Source: an uncultured Kordiimonas sp. (GTDB lineage: Bacteria; Pseudomonadota; Alphaproteobacteria; Sphingomonadales; Kordiimonadaceae). From it: a DNA stretch of 64,000 nucleotides. The translations under genes and the position numbers were made by a program. How positions within the stretch are numbered: position 1 is the first letter of the stretch; each line of letters opens with the position of its first letter. Location: positions 1 through 64,000 of the forward strand of contig CANNEK010000006.1 of assembly GCA_947503625.1 (NCBI GenBank), given 5' to 3'. The notes beneath the pieces are model-generated. The model was not told the DNA's origin, searched no databases, and was given only the letters and a program-made list of their open reading frames with translations. Positions 45,478-55,500 of the stretch are shown here, piece by piece.

Positions 45478-46345
45478 TGCTTCATCCTCTGAGCTTGCAG
45501 CGCCGATTTATTTACTGGGGGATAGACCCAAAAATTTGCACGGACGCATTAAAATCTATGTCCCTGCTAACACGGTGGCCTTTCCGAAATTTCTCCGAAA
45601 AGTAGATAATTCTGTCAAAATGTATCGAAAAGAAAAATTCTCGTATTTTCAGTCATTTATCAGCGAAACGCATCGAAAATTCGGAGTCTTTTTTTTGAAA
45701 AAAGATAGGTTTTGATAATGAGGTATCTGACGATTGTCGCTGAAAAAATCGACGGCTCGGAAGCAGCGAAACAGACACGTGGATCGAAGATACGAAACAT
45801 CACCGCTGCAGCAGATTAAGGCACACGACCTCATCCGTCGTTTTCATTTCCGGCTGATTTTGCCCAATTTGTATTGGTTCGCTTTAGCGGGTCCGCAATC
45901 CAATCCCACAATGCTGTTAAGTGCCGCCAACACTTATAGCCATTCTGGGTTTTCTGAAAATGTGTCACCCGGCGAATACCGGTACGGCTAACCCGCGGTG
46001 GCGTCCGAAATGCAAACATCAAAGTTGCTTCGGGGTTTGGGGTAATTTGAGCGTCTTGGATGATCAATCGACGCGTAATTGTAGATTTTTGTGTAATTTT
46101 GGAAAAAAAAATACATTTTTGAGAATTTGTTATTACATTTTTTGATACATTTGACTGCGCAACCAGTGATTAACGCCTCATAGACGAAGTAATGCAGCCA
46201 TGGCTGTCCAGCCATTGTGCCGGCTGGCTACACAGCTGAAAAAGTTTGTGGCTGAGATGACAAGCACGGACACTGCTGGAGTGTTCATAAGGAATGAGCG
46301 GCAGGTTACCCGCCTTTTGCGCATTTGAAACAGGTGTAATGCGAC
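45478..46345. promoter_or_regulatory. Long divergent control region between the giant gene and regulator
   Basis: About 870 bases without a convincing gene. It must hold both divergent promoters. It is AT-rich, with A- and T-runs at 46100-46145 and three TACATTT units (46112, 46134, 46146; spacing 22 and 12) that could be sites for an OmpR-type regulator. The several short open frames are on both strands and have no ribosome sites. Confidence 0.5.
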
Positions 46346-47083
46346 ATGGATAAAAAACATCATATCTTGATTGTCGAAGATGAGTTCGCTCTGCGGAAGT
46401 CAATTGCTTCCTACTTTGAGTCTAACGGATTGAAGGTTTCAGAAGCAGAAAATGCAACTCAAGCTTTAGAGCGTCACAGAGCTGTTGAACCAGATCTTGT
46501 TCTTCTAGACATCGTCCTTGATAGCGGCGATGGCTTGGAGGTTTGCAAAGAAATTCGGAGAACATCAAATACACCAATCATTTTTTTAACTGGCAGACTT
46601 GATCTTCCAGATAGAATTTTAGGGTTGGAAATTGGCGGCGATGATTATGTTACAAAGCCATTTGACTTACGTGAACTTTTGGCACGCGTCCGCACGGTTT
46701 TGCGGCGGCGTCCGTCCCCTTCCGAGAGCAAAGTGGCGGAAGAAGTTCCCGCATCCAAGATTTCATTTGGCCCATGGACACTGGACCCTTCTCAGCGGGC
46801 TCTATTTAAAGAGGGTGTTGCGCCCGTGCGGCTTACAAGCGGTGAATTCAAAATTCTTGTGGCCTTCCTCCGCAACCCAAGGGTGATTTTGAGCCGACAG
46901 ATGTTGCTAGACCTTAAACAAGGCCAAACTCAGGCAGATATTTATGATCGTTCTATTGATAATTATATCTCCAGGATAAGGCGCAAAATTGAAGAGCGTC
47001 CAAAACAGCCTCAATATATCAAAACCTACTCTAAAGGAGGCTATGCATTTGAGTGCGACGTTAGCTTTCATCCCAACGCCTAA
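46346..47083 (+). CDS. OmpR-type response regulator, paralogue 2
   Basis: The protein has 245 residues from ATG 46346 with a weak ribosome site. The receiver has ILIVEDEFALRKSI, the acceptor Asp in LVLLDIVLDSGDGL and Lys in YVTKPFDLRELLAR. The winged helix is intact (LTSGEFKILVAFLRNPRVILSR, NYISRIRRKIE, YSKGGYAFECDV). It is a paralogue of 38003-38740 with the same length and the same odd acidic Cys-containing C-terminus. It is divergent from the giant PPC/RTX gene and likely controls it. It may be phosphorylated by the hybrid kinases of this element, since no kinase gene is adjacent. Confidence 0.9.
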   Translation: MDKKHHILIVEDEFALRKSIASYFESNGLKVSEAENATQALERHRAVEPDLVLLDIVLDSGDGLEVCKEIRRTSNTPIIFLTGRLDLPDRILGLEIGGDDYVTKPFDLRELLARVRTVLRRRPSPSESKVAEEVPASKISFGPWTLDPSQRALFKEGVAPVRLTSGEFKILVAFLRNPRVILSRQMLLDLKQGQTQADIYDRSIDNYISRIRRKIEERPKQPQYIKTYSKGGYAFECDVSFHPNA

Positions 47084-47327
47084 GCAAATCCCACAATGAA
47101 CAATGTCGCTTGCGGACTCCTTGAACGGGAGGACTAGTGTTGCGCTCAGTGCACTAAAGGAAAACAACCAGTGCAATGCCAATGCCACACACTGGCAAGG
47201 CAACGGTTGCAGGCAGTGGTCTGTTGAAACTGTCCAACAAGCCCAACACAAATCGACTGATTAACGGTGTTTTTTTCATAGGTAATTCCGTATTTTCTCT
47301 TGAAGTTCGCTGGCCAAAATCACGGTG

Positions 47328-47624
47328 TTAAACCGCTTGGTCTCGTTCGTGCTCTAACCGATAAATGGTGCCACCCACGAAAATATGCCCGCCCCTGGGC
47401 CCATAGGCGAATCCTCCGCTATGACTTCTGCAAGCAATCGCCTTGACATCGACCAGGTAGGTGAGATGTTTCCGTAATTCCTCGAAAGCCGCCCCACTGG
47501 GCTGTTGCCTCTTGGACCTTATATATCCGAGCGACGCAGCAATTTCGGATAATCGAACCTCAGGACAGGAGTGGTTCGCTATGCAGGAAATGATATCCTC
47601 GATGACCTTATTACTATAGTTCAT
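47328..47624 (-). CDS. Small uncharacterised protein
   Basis: I start at ATG 47624, eight bases after GAGG; an ATG six codons earlier lacks a site. The 98-residue product has a helical N-terminal half (KVIEDIISCIANHSC, VRLSEIAASLGYI) that resembles a small winged-helix domain. The C-terminal part is strand-like (AIACRSHSGGFAYGPRGGHIFVGGTIYRLEHE). I do not recognise a family. The phrase GAGGCTTGTA before the start recurs before the next gene at 48025, which suggests the two were copied or evolved together. A DNA-binding role is possible but weakly supported. Confidence 0.6.
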   Translation of the reverse strand: MNYSNKVIEDIISCIANHSCPEVRLSEIAASLGYIRSKRQQPSGAAFEELRKHLTYLVDVKAIACRSHSGGFAYGPRGGHIFVGGTIYRLEHERDQAV

Positions 47625-47731
47625 GTTACAAGCCTCGATCATTGCTAAATCACAGGTAGTCTAGCGGACCTGTATCTGATTAATTTGTCACCTTTGTCCT
47701 AGAATGATGGAAATATGTGTCCGTTAATTAC

Positions 47732-48025
47732 TCAGCCGGGTCTGAGATATTCTCGAACATATTCGCCCTGGCTATGCGCATCAGGGCGGCGCCCACTATG
47801 GTGGCACCAAGCAAGGAAACTATGAGTTTCAATATACACCCGCGTCACGACGAATCCCTGACCATCCAACTGACGTTCGTAGGCTAGCATGTCCTCCAAC
47901 CATTGAGCATAACTGGCTGGCATTAAAACGGCATCGAGCATAAGCCCTTTTGCCTCTTCAAAATCTTCCGGGCCATACCACGGAAGTGGGACAGTGGCTG
48001 CACTACCTGTATTCATGTGGTTCAT
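47732..48025 (-). CDS. Small uncharacterised protein, LPWY family copy 2
   Basis: 97 residues from ATG 48025 with GAGG seven bases upstream. It is the paralogue of 37528-37824 (PLPWY, DAVLMPASYAQWLEDMLAYE, VVTRVYIETHSFLAWC). It has no membrane segment or signal sequence. The function is unknown. The two copies lie near the two OmpR-type regulators at the two ends of the protease/giant protein block, so a link to those regulators or to their targets is reasonable. The conserved Trp, Tyr and Cys residues suggest a folded domain rather than a chance frame. Confidence 0.72.
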   Translation of the reverse strand: MNHMNTGSAATVPLPWYGPEDFEEAKGLMLDAVLMPASYAQWLEDMLAYERQLDGQGFVVTRVYIETHSFLAWCHHSGRRPDAHSQGEYVREYLRPG

Positions 48026-48279
48026 CTACAAGCCTCACACGCCAGTAATTGAGTTGTAGATGATAGCGGCTATGGCGCTTCAAAGTGTTAGCGGGTATTG
48101 GCGAAATAGTATTTTTTTGTATCAGACAAAGCTAAGAACACTTTATGAAGGGCTGGTGGCTACCTGAGTTAATCGGCCTAGAGAGTTCTCCGCATTGATT
48201 TCGAGACCGCACTAACATTTGCGACACAATATTTGTGATAACCTTCTTTAGCGAAACACATTTGTGCGGGGCTATGCCC

Positions 48280-48408
48280 CTCACGTTGACCTTCCTCACT
48301 TTGTTCGTCGGTCCGAACGGTAGATTTCAACAGACATACAACCGTAATCAAAACGCAAAAGACCCGCCTCAAGGGCGGGTCTCTGCGTTTGGTTGCGGGA
48401 GTAGGATT
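48280..48408. repeat. 129-bp direct repeat, right copy (partner 24921-25049)
   Basis: It has the same content as the left copy: the TTCGTCGGTCCGAACGG phrase, the terminator and the tRNA T-arm end. The copies are 23,359 bases apart in the same orientation, and I find three differences. Here the anticodon arm does not follow directly. Confidence 0.85.
48350..48390. terminator. Hairpin terminator at junction d (first)
   Basis: AAAACGCAAAAGACCCGCC with GGCGGGTCTCTGCGTTT, the same hairpin as at 24991, with one weaker pair. Confidence 0.78.
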
Positions 48409-48466
48409 AGTCTCGTCACCCTGACGGGTTCCTCGTCATTCCGCTGCGGCGCTGCCTTGCTCCATA

Positions 48467-48516
48467 TGAACCTTTTACGGTTCAAGTCCTACGCGCAGCC
48501 CATATACGTAAAAAGG
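48467..48516. repeat. 50-bp direct repeat, identical to the right edge of the window
   Basis: The sequence from TGAACCTTTTACGGTTC to ATACGTAAAAAGG is identical to 63951-64000. At this copy it leads 27 bases later into the uninterrupted tRNA-fMet 3' end. The other copy is cut off by the window edge. Confidence 0.9.
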
Positions 48517-48540
48517 GCCCCGTTGGGACCCTTTTTACGT
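48506..48540. terminator. Hairpin terminator at junction d (second)
   Basis: ACGTAAAAAGGGCCC and GGGACCCTTTTTACGT form a long stem around a short loop, with A- and T-runs on the two sides. It sits two bases from the CCA end of the tRNA-fMet fragment on the minus strand. Confidence 0.85.
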
Positions 48541-48542
48541 AT

Positions 48543-48699
48543 TGGTTGCGGGAGTAGGATTTGAACCTACGACCTTCAGGTTATGAGCCTGATTGATATA
48601 TACATAACTACTTGATATAATTAATATATTTAAATCGTGTAAATTTTTGTGTGCAATTTTTGTGCGAGTTTTATGCTCCGAAAAACTCATTTTAAAGCC
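48543..48699 (-). repeat. Uninterrupted tRNA-fMet 3' end and att-like tail, copy d
   Basis: The complement of 48543-48592 is 50 contiguous bases of alphaproteobacterial initiator tRNA. It runs from the anticodon stem (TCAGGCTCATAACCTGA) through GTAGGTTCAAATCCTAC to CCCGCAACCA. Similarity to the tRNA ends sharply after the anticodon stem, and the AT-rich element tail begins. The tail has AAATTTTTGTGTGCAATTTT, TGTGCGAG and then AAACTCATTTTAAAGCC (48641-48699). The 5' half of the tRNA is absent. The 290 bases that follow hold no gene I can support. Confidence 0.9.
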
Positions 48700-48989
48700 C
48701 GCTAGGCGTTCTTCTCTGATTTTCAGCCTCAAAGGAGAATATTATTCCAAATTCGCAATTTACAGAATTGTATATCAATTTCTTCCATATCTATCATGTC
48801 ACTCATGCTCTGATAAAATGAGATTACGATTGCTTACTTCAGCTCTCAAGCAGAGGTAGGCCCTGTTTATTCTTCGATGCAACAAGCGCTGCCATATAGA
48901 GAACTGACCTAACCTCTGGCTGAACCGCCTCGAACAACCAAAGCTTGAGTAATTATCAAATGAAATGGGCAGAAAAGGAGCGAATGTGG

Positions 48990-49245
48990 TTAAGAGTAGC
49001 TCACGAGAAGCTGTTCCTGTACGCCCAGTCCTTCAATGCCTAAGGGCATACGCTGTCCTGCCTTCAAATATAAGGGTGGTTTTTGGCCTAAGCCGACACT
49101 GGCCGATGTGCCGGTTGAAATAATATCGCCAGGCTGCAAGCTCATAAATTGGGAAATATGCGAAACCAAATGGGCCACATTAAAAATCATCGTTTTTGTC
49201 GAGCCATTGCAGCGCATATCCGCCGTATCCGGTGATAGAATAAAA
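48990..49245 (-). pseudogene. Fumarylacetoacetate hydrolase family, C-terminal fragment
   Basis: The translation TMIFNVAHLVSHISQFMSLQ, then PGDIISTGTSASVGLGQKPP and YLKAGQRMPLGIEGLGVQ matches the last third of FAH-family enzymes. These are 2-keto-4-pentenoate hydratase or acylpyruvase-like proteins. The N-terminal two thirds, which carry the metal-binding Glu/Asp residues, are absent. Homology ends near 49230, where the oppositely oriented oxidase fragment begins. About 70 residues remain of an expected 230-290. It is a remnant and cannot be active. Confidence 0.75.
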
Positions 49246-49248
49246 GTC

Positions 49249-49419
49249 ATGATGGACAGCGATCTAAGATCAGGCGCAGATATCGCATGTGCTTTAGCTT
49301 CCGCGGCAGAATTTATCTTCCTTGGCCGTCCCTTTGTATACGGCGTGGGTGCGTTAGGTCATAAAGGCGACCATCACACAATCAATATTTTAAAAACCCA
49401 ATTTACAGCAAGTGCTTGA
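49249..49419 (+). pseudogene. FMN-dependent alpha-hydroxy-acid oxidase (LldD-like), C-terminal fragment
   Basis: The last 57 codons read VMMDSDLRSGADIACALASA, then FIFLGRPFVYG, the FMN phosphate-binding end of L-lactate dehydrogenase/glycolate oxidase family proteins (usual form DGGIRRGxDVxKALALGA). The rest of the enzyme (about 320 residues) is missing. The frame is open further upstream, but that sequence is the antisense of the FAH fragment. Two unrelated genes have thus lost their 5' parts and met head to head at about 49245, as after a deletion. Confidence 0.72.
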
Positions 49420-49559
49420 ACAACTACGCTGCCAAAAATCACTGACCTCCCCCCCAGCATCTGATCAGCTTGCCTCGGTTCAACGCATGTGAGACAGGAT
49501 AGATATATTGCAACTCTCCATTTCTGACCGGGCGTTGCCAAAACTCGGGGCGGCGTAGA

Positions 49560-52500
49560 TCAGAACTTGTAGCTAAATTTGACGCTAAAGCGCTCAATAC
49601 TCTCATTGTCCCCTTTGCTGAGCTCATAGATTAAACGGGCTTCCAGCGTGTCGCTAAAATCAACGATAGCCCCAAGTCCATATGTTGATAGGCTGTTTTC
49701 GCGTTCTTGGCTAATTGTCACAATTGAACTATCGCCAATTACATCTGCAAAGCCGGTCTTTAATTTGGGATCATTCAGAGCAAACCTTCGGCCGTATTCG
49801 CCGAACAAACGAATATTCAGGTCTCCAAGTTTAATGTGTTTTCCGACAGTAATTCTAGGGTGCACGTCATAGAGAACATTCGTTGTTGCTGCCACAAGCG
49901 TATCAAGTTGTTCGCTTCCGCTTTCTTCATATCCAAATTGATGAATAAGGAAAGAGTCGAGATCAACTTTGGGAGTGATATCCAGCCATGTGGTTTCGAG
50001 CCGATACCCAGCTCTTATGCGTGCTGAAATTGAAACATTCTCTCGCTTGGAGAAAGTCGTGCCCAAATTGCCTAAAGTGGAGCTGTTTGTCGCTCTGTTA
50101 TTGTCAGACCAGGCGTAATGCCCTGTTAATGCAAAAGAGCTGAAAAACGGGCCATCAATATATTTATAGATTGCACCGATATTCAAACGTTCGCCGTCAG
50201 CAACACCAGAACGCCGGGTAACATCAGACCTGTCGTACCCAAAGGTAAGACCAAGGTAATTGTCTTCTGACAATTCGGTCTGATAACCGACATAATAACT
50301 GGTAATGTCTTCATTATGGTTTGTGCTGTTTAATTCTATGTTGGAAAAGGAAATTAACCCCCAAGCGCACTCACCTTGGCTTAAGGGATTAATGGATGCC
50401 AGAACATCGCCGCCACAGCTGTTCAGATGGTCCGCAGTTGTGCGAGTTGCTATGGCTGAGCTTTGGATGTCGGGATCAAGTTCTGACCCAGTTATATACC
50501 CAAGCTCCTCTTCTAGATTAGAAAAGCCGCCATTTGTCCCTTCATTTGCATTGATTGCATTGAGGAGGTTTGTGTTTAGTGCCCCAGAAACTGAGCTGAG
50601 CGAGGTTGCTCCGCTACGTATATTTTGCACCAGCAAGTTAGCTTTCTGGGCAGTGGCTGCTAAATTGGCGCTCAGCCCCGCGGGGTTTAGGTCAATATGG
50701 ATATCCGTTAGGTTAACAACATAATGTCCATCGCTATTGAGCCCGCCATCCAAAACATAATTGGCCACAGAACCACCATTCGTCAGGAAGTAGCCGTCAA
50801 CTGTTTGGGGTGAATTTGCGCCGTCAAACATCACCAACACTTCATACGGTTTGAAATCTGGCGTTGGCAGGCTTGTTAGCGTCATGAGAATTTGAGCGTT
50901 TCCTGGGTTATTTGCGAGTTCATTGAAAGTGAAAGTTGATGCCTTAATATAGTCACCTGTGCCCTTTGCTGCATCAATGTTCAATGCATGGAACGTATTT
51001 GACGACATTACATAATCAAAGGGTCCGTCAATTGATCCGGTCAAGCTGCCTTGGTTGTTGAGGCTAGCAGTATATTGAGGGCTACCAGAGGACAATGTAT
51101 AGGCGCCTGTAATATCACCATCTATCCGAGAGAACGTTATTGTTGAGTTGTTATTGCGTAACGCATCGATATGGATGGCTGGTCCGGCATCATAGGCGAG
51201 GTAATTTCCAACATTTATTTTACTGGTGCCACCATTTGTAATAGATGTGATTGATCCTAAAATATTTGTGTAAACACCAGTTTTAATGGTGTTGGTTCCG
51301 CCTGAGCTCGTCAGAACAATATTACCAGAATAGCTCTGGGAAGGTGGCTCGCCAAATTGGTCAGGTTTTAAAGTAGGGTCTCCCACAGAAACCCAGTTAT
51401 CATGGCCGGTTACCGAAAGGGCGATAGTGTCTTTGGCATTTATTAGTCCATTTATGTCCACGCTCACTGTACCCAACGGATCATGAATATAAATGCCACC
51501 AGCTGACTGGGGCCCAGCGTTGATTACTCCGGAACTGCCAAGCGTAAACCAAGTGGAAAACTCTGCTGAGCTTTGGGTATTAGAGAGGTTGTTTGAATAT
51601 ACCCCCCAACTTGCGGCCCCGCTAACGGAAATGGTTCCGTCCACCCAGATGTCTTGCGCCCGGTACTTACTGCCTGCGGTGGAAGTTCCTGCGGCGAAGA
51701 GGTTGGACGATGTATCCAAAACGATACCATGCGCATGAGCGCCGCTTGTCTGAACGGTTCCATTGCTGCCGAGGTAAAAGCTGTTAGACGCATTGTTGTA
51801 ATATCCGGAGCCTCCTGCCCCGTCAGTCCCAGCAAGAACGTTATAGCCATCACTGCCAAACACGGTGAAGGCTGACGTGCGAGATTGAGCAAATATGCCG
51901 TGACCATAGTCGCCGGATGTATTGATGCTGCCGTTTAAGTGTAGGGAGAAACCAGCATTTGTATAGGCGTCTGTGCCGTCCAACGAATTTTGCACTCTGA
52001 CTGTGCTGGTAGACGAATCTGTAACTACTGCACCGCCGCGGCCATCAATTGCCTGAGCAATGATTCCAATGGAACCGTCGCCTGATGTCGTGATGTTGAA
52101 GGTGCTATCAAGCTGGTCAGTAAAAGTTACTCCCATACTTGATCCGCCAAATCCGGAGCCGGCTTCGATAAGGTAGGTGTTTGCATTTGTTCCGCCGGAG
52201 TTCAGAAAGGTTGTGCTACCGCCGCCGCCAAATGACTGCGCCAGAATTCCGTGCGCTGCAGTGCCTGATGTGTTCACTGTTGTGTCACAGTGTCCTGTAG
52301 TAACACCAGCAAGGCAACCAAAATAGACTTGGCCACCATCACCTGATGAACCATGCATGTTCAGGTTGAAACGCGTTTCAATGCTGTTGGCCGCTGCACT
52401 GTTTAGGTGACCATGCAAATCTGTCAGGCCAGCCACACCGCCGCCGCCGCCAATGGATTGAGCGACGATACCGGAAGACAACGCGCCGCTGGTCGTTACA

Positions 52501-55500
52501 GAGACATCGTGGATATTCACAAGGCCGCCGTCATGACCTGAGCCGCCTTTGCCCCCCAGATCCAGCCCGTGGTCCCCCGACGAAGAGGAAGAATGCCCTG
52601 CGCCTCCGCCGCCGCCAATCGAATGAGCGAGAATGCCGTGTGCCTGTTGCCCTGAGGTCGTAACGTTCGCGCCGTTTACCTCAACGCTGCTGCCTTTGTT
52701 GCCAGAGGAATTGTCCGCTGCGTCACCGCCGCCGCCACCCAATGTAAATCCAACAGAAAAATTCGCGAGCTCGCCTGAAGCCTCTTTAAAGTCGATATGC
52801 GCGGCACCACCAATGCCACCTCCACCACCGATGGACTGGGCAAATATGCCATAGGATTGATGCCCTTCGGTAGTGATGGATGTTCTTTCAGCATTTGCTG
52901 CGCGGTTGAAGGTGACCAAGCCACCAACTGAGCCTGTGCCTCCGCTGCCGCCTATGTTGGCTGTGAAGTTATAGGTGCCAATGCCGACGAAGCCGTTAGC
53001 AACAGCATGGCCACCTATGCCGCCACCGCCACCAATTGACTGAGCAATGATTCCATAAGACAGTGCACCTTTTGTATGGACTGAACCGCCATCAAGGTTA
53101 GCAAAGACGTTCCCGCCAGAGCCTCCAGCTCCGCCTTTTCCACCAATATTAAGCGCAACGTCCAGGTTGCCTTTGGCCACCTCTTCAGAACCGGGTACGA
53201 ACGAGGCATACCTTGTTTCAAGAGCTACAGGATCTGTAGGAATAGAACCTGTCCATGACAGGCTATTTGTAGCGCCGCCGTTACCGCCACCTCCGCCGAT
53301 GGACTGCAATTTAACACCAGAAGACATCACCTGGTTAGTAGAGACTGTACCGCTATCCATATTGAAAGTAACTGTGCCGCCGTCGCCAGCCGCGGCACCA
53401 CTACCACCTATGTTGACCGTCGCTGACAGCGCTGAACTCTCCAATGTGTCGATAGTCGATGTCGATGTCTCCAGGTTCTCGTTTTTGGTATAGGCAAACG
53501 CATGGCCGCCATTGCCACCGCCGCCGCCGATAGACTGCACCGATACACCGTCAGAGCTCGCACCGTATGTTGTCACGTTGCCCGCGAGAGTTGAGGTCAC
53601 CGCTCCACCATTTCCTGCAGCGGATCCCGTGCCACCGACCCCCACGGTTGCACTCAACGTTAAACCAGATTCATTTTTCGAATCCGGATCATCGTCTTCA
53701 TCCTCTGCTGGATCTTGGTCCTCTGGAAGCTCTTCATCACCTGTATCAGAACCATTGGCCTGAGGACGCACCGAATTTTTGATGATTGAACCAGCAGGCG
53801 CTATCGCATCCTCTTCAACATCTGGATCTTCCTCGGGTGTCACCGTGCCACCGCCCGTCAATCTAGAGTAGCTGTGAACTGAACCGCCGTTGCCGCCTGT
53901 TCCGCCAATGGACTGAACGACCATGCCAACAGAATGGTCGCCGTATGTTGTGACGGATCCGCCCGCTTTTATGGAACTTTCTGCAGTTCCGCCAGCGTGC
54001 CCCTGACCGCCTTCACCGCCAATGTTTACGCCGAGGTTGACACTGATAGGTGCCTTTTCTGTCGCGAAATCTACAATATGTGAGCCGTTACCGCCTCCGC
54101 CGCTAATTGATTGAGCGGTGATGCCTGCTGACAGCGCGCCATATGTGGTAACGGAGCCTGCGTTTTCGACATCCACGGAACCACCTGTGCCACCATCTCC
54201 GCCCTTACCACCAATGCCGACAGTTATTGCAGCCTGGGCTACACCACCGCCGTCAGCGTGAGACGTAACCGCACCGCCGTTACCGCCACCCCCACCAATT
54301 GAGTGAGCAACAATGCCACCTGCAGACCGCCCGCCTGTAACGATTGAGCTGCCAGCGGCCAAGTCCACATTAACGCTTTGACCGTTGCCGCCGTTGCCAC
54401 CGGAACCGCCAAAGGTCAAATCTACAGATACACCAATCAAATCAGTATGTGCAGCAGCGACTGCGTGACCCGCATTGCCGCCGCCGCCGCCGATGGACTG
54501 CGCCAATACACCTGGAGAATGATCACCTGGCACGTATGATCCGGAGGCGAATGAAAAATCATAGGATGTCTTGCCGGTTTGGATGGAAGATCCATTGAAC
54601 AAAGAAACTAAGACATCGCCACCATTGCCACCGGCGCCGCCACTGCCGCCTGTCGCAACAGAAAAACTACCACCAAAGCCGGTGGACTGGGCAGAGGCTA
54701 GGCCGCCTTCGCCGCCACCGCCACCTATGCTCATAGCCTTTACGCCGATCGCATTGAGCTCACTAGTGGTTATGGTTCCGTGATTATCCACGGTGACAGA
54801 GCCGCCGTTACCTCCGGTACCACCTCGGCCTCCAACCGCAACTGCCGCAAACAGACTATGGGTATAGGCACTCCCACCATCCCCGCCGCCGCCGCCGATG
54901 GACATGGCAGATATACCCGTACCAACTGCCCCGTATGTTTCCAGGGTCGCACCAGCGGCGTTGATTGCTGTGACCGTTCCACCATTGCCACCATTGCCGC
55001 CAGCGCCGCCGACGTTGTAATGGCTGCCTTCCGACGCGTTAATCCCTGCGAGGCCATTTCCCCCCTTTGACTCTAGGGACAACCCATGTGCATGAAAACC
55101 AGTAAGCGTATTAATAGTTCCTGAGTTGTAACCAAAGGCTATGCCGCCGACTTCCCCATCATTGACACCAGTAGAGGAAATAAACATTCCTGTGCCAGGG
55201 AACACGGAAATGTCACCATAATTGAAGCCATATGCAGCCCCGCCACTGCTGATAGCGCCGGAGAAAGCCTTTGTAAGTGTCGATTGAACGTAGCCAGCCC
55301 CACCACCATGATCGGCTTCCCATGTCCCCTGATTGATGGTCCAAGCGTCGCCTCCATTCGTGCCGATAATCAAAGCATCCGGCGACTGGTTGTTACAGTT
55401 CAAAAGATAGACATCTCCTGAATTGCTGGTTTGTAGAGGCGAAGTTGACTCAGCTGAGCTTGGCAATGACAGGCCGTTGGGTAACGCCGGCAATTGACAA

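Larger units (their letters stand above)
30828..48542. mobile_element. Putative integrative element 3 (duplicated kinases / RTX cargo)
   Basis: About 17.7 kb between fragment c and the double junction d. Cargo: two hybrid kinases, an RTX metalloprotease, a giant PPC/RTX protein, two OmpR-type regulators and three small proteins. It is much longer than the others and may itself be a fusion of two insertions. No integrase or type I secretion genes are visible. Confidence 0.5.

Noticed and set aside
46907-47251. 114-codon minus-strand open frame overlapping the regulator end
   Set aside because: It is antisense to the coding end of the OmpR-type regulator, and the remainder has no supporting features.
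48543-48592. A functional tRNA-fMet gene
   Set aside because: Only the anticodon arm, T-arm and acceptor 3' strand are present. The D-arm and 5' acceptor strand are replaced by AT-rich DNA, so no cloverleaf can form.
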